Source: Gemella morbillorum (GTDB taxonomy: Bacteria; Bacillota; Bacilli; Staphylococcales; Gemellaceae). From it: DNA of 64,000 bases. The DNA is taken from assembly GCF_900476045.1 (NCBI RefSeq), contig NZ_LS483440.1:1550001-1614000 (forward strand), in the 5' to 3' direction. This document shows positions 33,560-41,806 of this stretch, piece after piece. Every line of letters begins with the position of its first letter. The first letter of the stretch is position 1. A model generated the notes under the pieces. It did not search any database. It saw nothing but the letters and a program-made list of their open reading frames with translations, and had not been told where the DNA came from. The position numbers were made by a program, and so were the translations under genes.

Positions 33560-33967
33560 CCTCCTAATATTTTTTATTATGTTCATATTTATTTCCCTTA
33601 AATACTTCCTTTACTTTCACTTTATAAAAAATCTTGAATTAGCTTTTACACAAGAATAGCGCTATTAGCGCCTACTTTAATCCAGATTTTTAATTATTAT
33701 ATTAAGTACTATTACTTTATATTAGGAAACTTAATACCAAAGTAATTTCACTTATACAAGATTACATGATTGGTCCAAACTTTCCAATCATAATGAAAAT
33801 AAAAAATAAAGTAAATCATGCCTATTAATTTTTTATAGCTAATATACTTAGACTCATTAAATTCTAGTGCTTAAGTTGTTGTATTTATAATTTTTTAACA
33901 ACTATCTTGCTTCTAAAACATAATCTTGCTTATACAACATTGTATCATATTTTTTAATGACTGTCCA
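33560..33967 (-). promoter_or_regulatory. Long leader A of adhesin 1, with promoter
   Basis: On the - strand TGGACA (33962-33967), 17-bp spacer, TACAAT (33939-33944), giving a 5' untranslated region of about 380 nt. It shares blocks with leaders B and C: GCATGATT...AATCATG, AAGTGAAATTACTT...GTTTCCTAATA and GTGAAAGTAAAGGAAG. A 9-codon ORF (MNIIKNIRR) ends in the GGAGGTAG that serves as ribosome site of the adhesin. Confidence 0.65.
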
Positions 33968-34338
33968 ATTATCTCCTGATTCCTTATTCTTCTACTATTG
34001 TTTTACTTTGTAAGTACCCTAAACCTATTCTTAATTTATATTTTTTGGTTGGTATTTAAAAAGCTTTATTACCTTTTACTAGGAAGCGTAGTTTAAGGCA
34101 ATTTCCTTAGACAAAATCGCATGATTAGCACAAATTCACTGAATTTTATTAACTCTAAATTTTATTAAAATTATGCTTATTAAATTTTTTCAGCTAATAT
34201 ACTTAGTTCCTTTTTATTCAAAAAACTATAGTTATTAGCTTTACAAATTATACTATTTTTACTCTTATAGCATCCATATACCACAAGGACACGCACTTGT
34301 CTCAAGTCAATTATATCACGATTAGCACTTAATGTCCA
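33968..34338 (-). promoter_or_regulatory. Leader copy B, upstream duplicate with promoter
   Basis: A second, diverged copy of the same leader directly upstream of copy A: TGGACA (34333-34338), 17-bp spacer, TATAAT (34310-34315), then GCATAATT...AATCATGC and AAGGAAATTGCC...GCTTCCTAGTA blocks at the same relative positions. No gene lies between B and A, so the copy may be a relic of a deleted adhesin gene or a second promoter. 34339-34496 shows nothing else. Confidence 0.6.
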
Positions 34339-34496
34339 CTTATACGAATTGGCTATTTAAATTGAAATTATAATTTTCCTAGTGCCTTTAACTTGCTTAA
34401 TATAGTTTCTACCTATATTTTCTATAACGTTTATTCTTACTTTTATCTATCTAATCTTTTTATATACCTATACCCTAACCTATTTTTCACAAAACA

Positions 34497-34527
34497 ATAC
34501 GAGACATATATATAATATGTCTCGTAT
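34497..34527. terminator. Terminator of adhesin 2
   Basis: 13-bp stem ATACGAGACATAT / ATATGTCTCGTAT with a 5-nt loop and CTTTT after it. Confidence 0.85.
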
Positions 34528-34549
34528 CTTTTCTATAAACTATCATCAA

Positions 34550-37123
34550 TTAGTTAGTTTTATTTTTTCTTCTATTTAGTACCAATCCTGTTAGCAATCC
34601 TAAGATTCCTAAACCTCCAAGAGTGTTTGTTGTACTTCCTGTATTAGGCAGTTTAGGTTTTGGTGGAATGTATTTGTTTGTAAGGTCATATCCTTTTATA
34701 GATTTTTTATATCCTGGTACATCTACTTCATCTATTCTATATTTGATTAATTTTCCATTTTCATATTTTGGTAAATCTGTAAATGCATAGTTCCAGTTAT
34801 TTTCTGCCGTTACTTCTTTCTCTGCTACTTTTGTTGTTTTTCCATTCACAGTTTTGTTTAGGATTACTTTAATCTTATCTGGGCGTTTACCATGTTCATT
34901 ATGATTATCATCCCATGTTTTTGTCCCTGCAACACTTACTTTTTCTGGTATATGTGTGTTTTTCAGGTTGTATCCTTCTACTGATTTTTCGTATCCTGGT
35001 ACGGCTTCTTCATCTATACTGTATGTGATTTTTTTCCCATTTTCATATTTTGGTAAATCGTTAAACTCATAACTCCAGTTATTTTCTTTTGTTACTTCTT
35101 TTTCTTCTACTTTTGTTGTTTTTCCATCTACTGTTTTATTTAGAATTACTTTAATCTTATCTGGACGTTTTCCATCTTGATTATTTTTATCATCCCATAT
35201 TTTTTTACCAGCTATACTTACTTTTTCTGGTGTATATTTATTTTTCAAATTATAACCATCTGTTGATTTTTCATATCCTGGTACAGCCTCTTCATCTATA
35301 CTATATGTGATTTCTTTTCCATTTTCGTATTTTGGTAAATCGTTAAATTCATAACTCCAGTTGTTTTCTTTTGTTACTTCTTTTTCTGTTACTTTTGTTG
35401 TTTGTCCGTCTACTGTTTTGTTTAGGATTACTTTGATTTTATCTGGACGTTTCCCATCTTGGTTATTTCCATCATCCCATGATTTTACACCTGCTATACT
35501 TACTTTTTCTGGTGTACGTGTATTTTTCAGGTTGTATCCATCTTTTGATTTTTTATATCCTGGTACGTCCTCTTCATCTATACTGTATGTGATTAGTTTC
35601 CCATTTTCATATTTTGGTAGATTATTAAACTCATACTTCCAATTTCCATCAGTATCTGCTTTAACTTCTTTTTCAGCTACTGTTGTTGTTGTTCCATCTA
35701 CTGTCTTTTTTAGGATTACTTTAATCTTATCTGGACGTTTCCCATCTTGATTGTTCGCATCATCCCATGTTTTTTTGCCAGCAATATCTATATTTGTTAT
35801 TTTAGCGTTTGTTGCTGTCCAAAATAACACTTCACCTTCAACTACATTTACTTCTTTTTCTGTAGGATCAAGTATATAGCCATCAGGTGCTTTCGTTTCT
35901 TTAATTTTATATTTCCCAGGTTCTAATTTCTCAGAAACAGCTTCTCCTTGGGCATCTGTTTTCAATGTAAAAGTAGATCCATCTTTCACTTTTGTAATTA
36001 AAAATTCTGCGTTAGGAAGTTTAATTTGCCTATCATTTTCATCAACTTTAAAAATTTTAATTTTTTGGATTAAATCCCCTTGTCCAGTACCACCAGCTTC
36101 TGCATTTTTAAACCACGATCTGTATACTACATTTTTTTCAGTACTCTTGAAAGTACCTTCATTTTTTAATTTAAGTTGTGGAATATATGTTGTATTATAT
36201 GTTAGACGATATTGTCTACCATTTATATCTCCAAATTTTTTACTATACTCAAAGGTAAACTGTGTATCATTTTCAGAAAATTTTATAAAGTCTTTAAGAT
36301 CATTATATTTATAAACATTAATAACTCTTGATGTATTCCCATATTGATCATATTCAAGTTCGTATAACACAAAAGAATCTCTAATATAATGAATTGTAGG
36401 TGGCAAGTTACCTTCATCTACGTAAAGTCTATCTGAGATAGTTAAATTTGAATAATTACCTTTTATATGATTAATACGTAAAACCCATTTGGCTTGATTA
36501 TCATTTCCAGGAACTGTCGCTCCCCATTTAGCAAATGTTTCATTTTTTATAGTAGGTTTTGGTCCTATTTTGATATTTGTAGATTTTTTTACACTTCCTA
36601 TTTGTATATCAATTATATTATCTCCACCTACATTTATTTTACTGTGAGCAAATCCTGCTTGTAAGTATAAGTTACCTTTCACGTTTTCTCTATTTTCTAC
36701 GTATTTTGTAAATGTAACTTTTACTGTTCCCCCACCTTGTTCTCCATTAGAATTAACATGTGCATTAGCAACAACTGTTTTACCATCTGGTGCGTAAAGC
36801 TTAAAATCTACTGTCGGTCCGTCTGTTGGAAATTTAAACTGTTCTGGTAACTTAACAATAAAATAGTCCCCTTGTTTTAACTGATTTCCATACGAACTAG
36901 CATCCCAATCCATATCTAGTCTATATTGATTCCAATAATGATATCCTAGTGCAGGAGTTCCATCATGATTCTTAATTTCAAACCTAGTTATTTTTGTATT
37001 AACACGATCCACTTCTGTTCCTTGCGCAGATGTTAAACTACTATTTTGAAAAAGAACCCCTAAGAACATGACAAAGGCTAAAAAAAGTTTAACCGTTTTT
37101 TGAATAATCTTACTTTTCTTCAT
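34550..37123 (-). CDS. LPXTG adhesin 2, collagen-binding-like head with four Cna-B repeats
   Basis: 857 aa. Same architecture as adhesin 1: signal peptide (about 1-35), MSCRAMM-type head (GNQLKQGDYFIVKLPEQF), SpaA-like domain (KIKETKAPDGYILDPTE), four Cna-B repeats (openings GKKTW, GVKSW, GKKIW, GTKTW) and the LPNTG anchor with RRKNKTN tail. The repeats are more diverged from each other than in adhesins 1 and 3, so this copy has been less homogenised. ATG with GGGAGG. Preceded by leader C. Confidence 0.92.
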   Translation of the reverse strand: MKKSKIIQKTVKLFLAFVMFLGVLFQNSSLTSAQGTEVDRVNTKITRFEIKNHDGTPALGYHYWNQYRLDMDWDASSYGNQLKQGDYFIVKLPEQFKFPTDGPTVDFKLYAPDGKTVVANAHVNSNGEQGGGTVKVTFTKYVENRENVKGNLYLQAGFAHSKINVGGDNIIDIQIGSVKKSTNIKIGPKPTIKNETFAKWGATVPGNDNQAKWVLRINHIKGNYSNLTISDRLYVDEGNLPPTIHYIRDSFVLYELEYDQYGNTSRVINVYKYNDLKDFIKFSENDTQFTFEYSKKFGDINGRQYRLTYNTTYIPQLKLKNEGTFKSTEKNVVYRSWFKNAEAGGTGQGDLIQKIKIFKVDENDRQIKLPNAEFLITKVKDGSTFTLKTDAQGEAVSEKLEPGKYKIKETKAPDGYILDPTEKEVNVVEGEVLFWTATNAKITNIDIAGKKTWDDANNQDGKRPDKIKVILKKTVDGTTTTVAEKEVKADTDGNWKYEFNNLPKYENGKLITYSIDEEDVPGYKKSKDGYNLKNTRTPEKVSIAGVKSWDDGNNQDGKRPDKIKVILNKTVDGQTTKVTEKEVTKENNWSYEFNDLPKYENGKEITYSIDEEAVPGYEKSTDGYNLKNKYTPEKVSIAGKKIWDDKNNQDGKRPDKIKVILNKTVDGKTTKVEEKEVTKENNWSYEFNDLPKYENGKKITYSIDEEAVPGYEKSVEGYNLKNTHIPEKVSVAGTKTWDDNHNEHGKRPDKIKVILNKTVNGKTTKVAEKEVTAENNWNYAFTDLPKYENGKLIKYRIDEVDVPGYKKSIKGYDLTNKYIPPKPKLPNTGSTTNTLGGLGILGLLTGLVLNRRKNKTN

Positions 37124-37133
37124 TTAAATCCTA

Positions 37134-37523
37134 CCTCCCAGTATTTTTATTATTCATTGTATATTTCTTAGCTGCTTCCTTTATTTTCACTTCATAAATA
37201 TCTGTTTTGAATTTAGAACAATAGTACTGTAAATGACTATTTAAACTCTAATTTCTATTGCGTGGTATTCTTACTTGATATTAGGAAGCATAACTATTCA
37301 AGTAATTTTCCTTATGTAAAATTGCATAATTATCACTTATTTTTCAAGTCCATTAATAAAATAAAGTGAATCATGCTTATCGATTTTACAGCAAAGGCTT
37401 CTTCTTACACTAAAGTCTATAATTATTACATTTCCAACTTTTTATATAGCAAATAATAACTACCTTCACTAAAAATCCAAACTCTCCTGTATATATTGTA
37501 TCACAGTTCCCAATCAGTGTCCA
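37134..37523 (-). promoter_or_regulatory. Long leader C of adhesin 2, with promoter
   Basis: On the - strand TGGACA (37518-37523), 17-bp spacer, TACAAT (37495-37500); leader about 365 nt. Conserved blocks: GCATGATTCACTTTAT...GATAATTATGC, AAGGAAAATTACTT...GCTTCCTAATA and GTGAAAATAAAGGAAG. An 8-codon ORF (MNNKNTGR) ends in the GGGAGGTAG ribosome site. 37524-37758 shows nothing I can name. Confidence 0.65.
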
Positions 37524-37758
37524 TTATTATCAAGATACAGCTTCAATATAGCGTTCCCATAGGTTTGTAATAGATATACAATAAAAACAAAAATAATTAA
37601 ATTCAACTAAACTTAGAAAACAGGCTATTCTTGTAAAATTAGTTGTTCAAGAAATATATAAAGTAATCCTCACTATAAAATATACGCTAAAGTCATACAA
37701 AAACAGATTATAGCATCAATGTTTCTTATACCTCTAATTTAATAAGGAATAAAAAAAC

Positions 37759-37790
37759 ACGAGACACATCTTAGTCTTAATGTGTCTCGT
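37759..37790. terminator. Terminator of adhesin 3
   Basis: 11-bp stem ACGAGACACAT / ATGTGTCTCGT with a 10-nt loop and ATTTTT; A-run on the other side. Confidence 0.85.
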
Positions 37791-37815
37791 ATTTTTCCTG
37801 CAAACTTGCTATTAA

Positions 37816-40800
37816 TTAGTTAGCTTTGTTTTTTCTTCTAATTAACACATATCCTGCTAGTAATCCTAATACCCCTAAGCCCCCAACTTCACTTGGCGCA
37901 CTTCCTGTCTTAGGTAATTTTGGTTTTGGTGGGATATATTTGTTCTCAAGGTTATATCCTTTTATAGATTTTTTATATCCCGGTACATCTACTTCATCTA
38001 TGCTATATTTAATTACTTTTCCATTTTCATATTTTGGTAGATCGTTAAACTCGTAGTTCCAGTTGTCTTTTGTTACTCCTTTTTCTGTTACTTTTGTTGT
38101 TTGTCCGTCTACTGTTTTGTTTAGGATTACTTTGATTTTATCTGGGCGTTTTCCGTCTTGGTTGTTTGAGTCATCCCATGTTTTTGTTCCTGCTACACTT
38201 ACTTTTTCTGGTGTATGTGTGTTTTTCAGGTTGTATCCTTCTACTGATTTTTCGTATCCTGGTACGGCTTCTTCATCTATACTGTATGTGATTTCTTTTC
38301 CGTTTTCATATTTTGGTAAATCGTTAAACTCGTAGTTCCAGTTGTCTTTTGTTACTTCTTTTTCTGCTACTTTACTTGTTTTTCCGTCTACTGTTTTGCT
38401 TAGGATTACTTTGATTTTTTCTGGACGTTTTCCATCTTGGTTGTTTGAGTCATCCCATGTTTTTGTTCCTGCTACACTTACTTTTTCTGGTGTATGTGTG
38501 TTTTTCAGGTTGTATCCTTCTACTGATTTTTCGTATCCTGGTACGGCTTCTTCATCTATACTGTATGTGATTTCTTTTCCGTTTTCATATTTTGGTAAAT
38601 CGTTAAACTCGTAGTTCCAGTTGTCTTTTGTTACTTCTTTTTCTGCTACTTTACTTGTTTTTCCGTCTACTGTTTTGCTTAGGATTACTTTGATTTTTTC
38701 TGGACGTTTTCCATCTTGGTTGTTCGCGTCATTCCATGTTTTTGTTCCTTGAACATTAACTACTTCTGGTGTATAACTATTTTTTAGGTTGTAGCCGTCT
38801 ATAGATTTTTCATAGCCTGGTACGGCTTCTTCATCTATTGAATAAGTGATTTCTTTTCCACCTTCATATTTTGGTAAGTTAGTGAATTCGTAGTTCCAGT
38901 TATATTTTGCTGTTACTTCTTTTTCTATTACTTTTGTTGTTTGTCCGTCTACTGTTTTGCTTAGGATTACTTTGATCTTATCTGGACGTTTCCCATCTTG
39001 GTTATTCGTGTCATTCCATGTTTTTGTTCCTTGAACATTAACTACTTCTGGTGTGCGACTGTTTGTTATCTTAAAGCCTGCCGCCATTGAGCCTGTTACT
39101 ATTCCTACGTAACCTTCTCCTACTGCTTCTTCCTCAACTGTGTATTGAATTTCTTGTTTATTTTCGTATTTATCAAGATTTTCAAATTTCCACTTCCAAG
39201 TTTTGTCAGCACCTTCTGTAACTACTTTTTCAGTTACATATTCCTGATTATTATTTCCAACCTTTTTATACAACTTAACCTTAATTGACGTTGGGCGTTT
39301 TCCGTCTTGGTTGTTGTTGTCGTTCCAAATTTTTTGCCCTTCAATTGTTCTTTTCTCTGGTTTGTATATGTTCTTTAAGTTGTAGTCTGGACCATTTGTT
39401 GCGCTTGTTGCTGTTGTTTCTTTTGTATACCCTGGCACATCAACTTCATCTACACTATATGTAATTGGTTTCCCATCCTCGTATAATGGTAGATTTGTAA
39501 ACTCATATTTCCATTTGCCTTCAGAATTCGGAGTAACATCTTGGCGTTTTACTTCGCTTGTTTGTCCATCTACTGTTTTCTTTAGAATAACTGTTATTTT
39601 TGGTGGACGTTTTCCGTCTTGGTCATTATTGTCATCCCATGTTTTTTCTCCTGATACTTTTTCCTTTGCTTCAGGTTCATTTTTGATATTTTTTAATGCG
39701 ATTTTATCAGAACCAAAATCAGCAGGATTAACAGTGATAGGCTCTGTTAATTTTTGGTAACCTTGTGGAGCTTCAGTCTCAACTAGTCTATACTCATCCC
39801 TAAGTAGTTTCCCAATCTCACCACTTCCATCTTGTCCTGTTGTGATTTCTCCGACTTTGGCATTGTTACGCACACGAATAACATCAAACTTAGCACCAGC
39901 TAATGGTTTATTATTTTCACCTGTCTTTAAAACTCTAAGTTTAAAGACATATCCTTCACCAGTACCACCCGCATCTTTAATTTTATAATTACCATCTTTT
40001 TCAAAACTTTTGTCATCGTAAGTTAAATTCGCTTTGTTTTTAATTTCTTCACCGGCTATCGGTGCATAACCTAACTTAACTTCATATAAAATTTGGAATC
40101 CTCTTTTTTCATTTGCTTCAGGATAATCTCCAATGTTAATTGTAAGTTTTTTACCCTCAAATTTAACTTTTCCCGCAGCTATAAATTCTTGAGTAACATC
40201 TTTTTGCCCCCCAAGAATTACATAAGATCCATGGTTTTCCCATTTTCCATTCAATATTTTAAGAGTACTTTGAATGAATGAAACATTCTCAGATTGAAGT
40301 GTATCTTCAAACTTGGCATTCACAAGAGCTACATTGTCTTGGTTAATTCTTATATCATATTTTCCTACAGTTTTATCAGATGTCATCCAACCACCTTTAT
40401 TAAACTGAGTATTCTTAAATTGTGGTGGGTTATAGTCAACATCACCTGCCGGAATAAGCTTTCCATTAACTTCTAGAGTTACCTTATTCTTACCTGCTTC
40501 TTTTATTTTATCTGGATTAACAGAAACATTAAAATAAAATTCCCCTTTAACACCTGAATGTGTTTCTACATATTTTGTAAATGTAAGTACTATTTTTGCA
40601 GGATTTTCATTATACATTTGTGCTTTAGCGATAAGGTTATTATCTGCATCCTTTATATCAAAATGGTCAGGTGGTGCAGTGTCAATCCCTATCGGCAAGG
40701 TCATTGTGACAGTATCATTTTCTTTTACAACATTATCCGGCAATTTGAATTTCGCATATATCTTGAACCCCTGATATGCACCAACTTTTTGCCCCGGTTT

Positions 40801-40956
40801 AAATGGATTACCTTCTCCATCTGTAACCCTTGCCTCAGTGATTACATCTCCTTCTACTTCTTTTGCGTATGTTTTATTCCCAAACGGAACTAAACTTGAA
40901 CAAATCATTGTAAATACCAGAAGAAAACTTAAGCACTTCTTCATTAATCTTTTCAT
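37816..40956 (-). CDS. LPXTG adhesin 3, six Cna-B repeats
   Basis: 1046 aa. Signal peptide (1-31, ending NKTYA); an N-terminal adhesive region of the same general type but clearly diverged from adhesins 1 and 2 (EITARVTD-like start, DNVVKENDTVTMTLPIGID); a SpaA-like domain (LVETEAPQGYQKL); six Cna-B repeats; LPKTG, hydrophobic helix, RRKNKAN. The last 230 bp of coding DNA are nearly identical to adhesin 1. The ATG overlaps the stop of a 34-codon leader ORF (TAATG), whose GAA-GGA-GGT codons supply the ribosome site. Confidence 0.92.
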   Translation of the reverse strand: MKRLMKKCLSFLLVFTMICSSLVPFGNKTYAKEVEGDVITEARVTDGEGNPFKPGQKVGAYQGFKIYAKFKLPDNVVKENDTVTMTLPIGIDTAPPDHFDIKDADNNLIAKAQMYNENPAKIVLTFTKYVETHSGVKGEFYFNVSVNPDKIKEAGKNKVTLEVNGKLIPAGDVDYNPPQFKNTQFNKGGWMTSDKTVGKYDIRINQDNVALVNAKFEDTLQSENVSFIQSTLKILNGKWENHGSYVILGGQKDVTQEFIAAGKVKFEGKKLTINIGDYPEANEKRGFQILYEVKLGYAPIAGEEIKNKANLTYDDKSFEKDGNYKIKDAGGTGEGYVFKLRVLKTGENNKPLAGAKFDVIRVRNNAKVGEITTGQDGSGEIGKLLRDEYRLVETEAPQGYQKLTEPITVNPADFGSDKIALKNIKNEPEAKEKVSGEKTWDDNNDQDGKRPPKITVILKKTVDGQTSEVKRQDVTPNSEGKWKYEFTNLPLYEDGKPITYSVDEVDVPGYTKETTATSATNGPDYNLKNIYKPEKRTIEGQKIWNDNNNQDGKRPTSIKVKLYKKVGNNNQEYVTEKVVTEGADKTWKWKFENLDKYENKQEIQYTVEEEAVGEGYVGIVTGSMAAGFKITNSRTPEVVNVQGTKTWNDTNNQDGKRPDKIKVILSKTVDGQTTKVIEKEVTAKYNWNYEFTNLPKYEGGKEITYSIDEEAVPGYEKSIDGYNLKNSYTPEVVNVQGTKTWNDANNQDGKRPEKIKVILSKTVDGKTSKVAEKEVTKDNWNYEFNDLPKYENGKEITYSIDEEAVPGYEKSVEGYNLKNTHTPEKVSVAGTKTWDDSNNQDGKRPEKIKVILSKTVDGKTSKVAEKEVTKDNWNYEFNDLPKYENGKEITYSIDEEAVPGYEKSVEGYNLKNTHTPEKVSVAGTKTWDDSNNQDGKRPDKIKVILNKTVDGQTTKVTEKGVTKDNWNYEFNDLPKYENGKVIKYSIDEVDVPGYKKSIKGYNLENKYIPPKPKLPKTGSAPSEVGGLGVLGLLAGYVLIRRKNKAN

Positions 40957-41060
40957 TAACTTTTACCTCCTTCTAAAGTGAGATTGTTACTACTAGATTC
41001 CAGCAAAAAGAGTATTGTTAGAAAAAATAGTATAACCTTCATCAACTTATGTACTTTCAT
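40956..41060 (-). CDS. 34-aa hydrophobic leader peptide coupled to adhesin 3
   Basis: MKVHKLMKVILFFLTILFLL followed by ESSSNNLTLEGGKS. It has a perfect AAGGAGG ribosome site 9 nt before the ATG at 41060, its own good promoter, and a stop overlapping the adhesin ATG by one base. Looks like a short membrane or signal-type peptide. Either a translational-coupling device or a remnant of a duplicated signal peptide; function unknown. Confidence 0.6.
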   Translation of the reverse strand: MKVHKLMKVILFFLTILFLLESSSNNLTLEGGKS

Positions 41061-41111
41061 TATAAAAATACCTCCTTTTTTATTAGATTTTTTTTATTTA
41101 GAATATAACAA

Positions 41112-41140
41112 ATTATAACACTCCCATTTTAGCATTGTAA
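41112..41140 (-). promoter_or_regulatory. Promoter of leader peptide and adhesin 3
   Basis: On the - strand TTACAA (41135-41140), 17-bp spacer, TATAAT (41112-41117). Unlike the TGGACA promoters of adhesins 1 and 2. Confidence 0.68.
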
Positions 41141-41754
41141 TACACTTCTATTTTATCTTAAAAAACTAGTCTATACAACTATTTAGATTCGATTTTTTCG
41201 CATTTTCTCCACAAAAAAAATATTGATTTTTATTCTTTTTTTAGAATTGGAGAGATTAAATTAATATATTTCATTAGATATACACAATATCTCCTTTTAG
41301 TGTTTCAAAATTGATAAAAGTTTTCAACAATAGCTGCACCAACCTTTAAAAAAGTCTATATATCAACCATCTACAATATATCAAATTTTTATTTTTTTTA
41401 CATAATAAGAGAAAAATTTTTACAATAAAAAAATCAAAATTAAAAAAAACATAAATTTTATTATTAAGAATTTAACATTAAATTATTAAATACAAAATAT
41501 AATCAATATAAAATATTGTGTAATATTTTTAAAGGTGATTTTTTTCATATCATTCTCCGATAAACAGCGTATTATTATATTACTTCGGTAAACTTATTTT
41601 TTTCTTTCTTCTCTTCATATGTATATTTACAGACAAAAAATAGTTATCACATTAACCTCTTATAGAAGGAATTTGGAAAATTTATCAATGCATCTTATTT
41701 AATTTTTATTAGAAAATGATTTTATATGACCTTCTACAAAAACATAGCTATAAA
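41141..41754. other. AT-rich gap without recognisable genes
   Basis: About 600 bp of very AT-rich DNA with many homopolymer runs. No ORF with a ribosome site, no tRNA and no clear hairpin other than the ATPase terminator at the left-gene end. Confidence 0.6.
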
Positions 41755-41796
41755 ACACTCTAAAAACTAGATTTTTTATCTAATTTTTAGAGTGTG
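41755..41796 (-). terminator. Terminator of the P-type ATPase gene
   Basis: ACACTCTAAAAACTAGAT / ATCTAATTTTTAGAGTGT, one mismatch, A/T-rich loop, T-run on the - strand; 11 nt after the stop at 41807. Confidence 0.85.
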
Positions 41797-41806
41797 TTTG
41801 AAAAAT

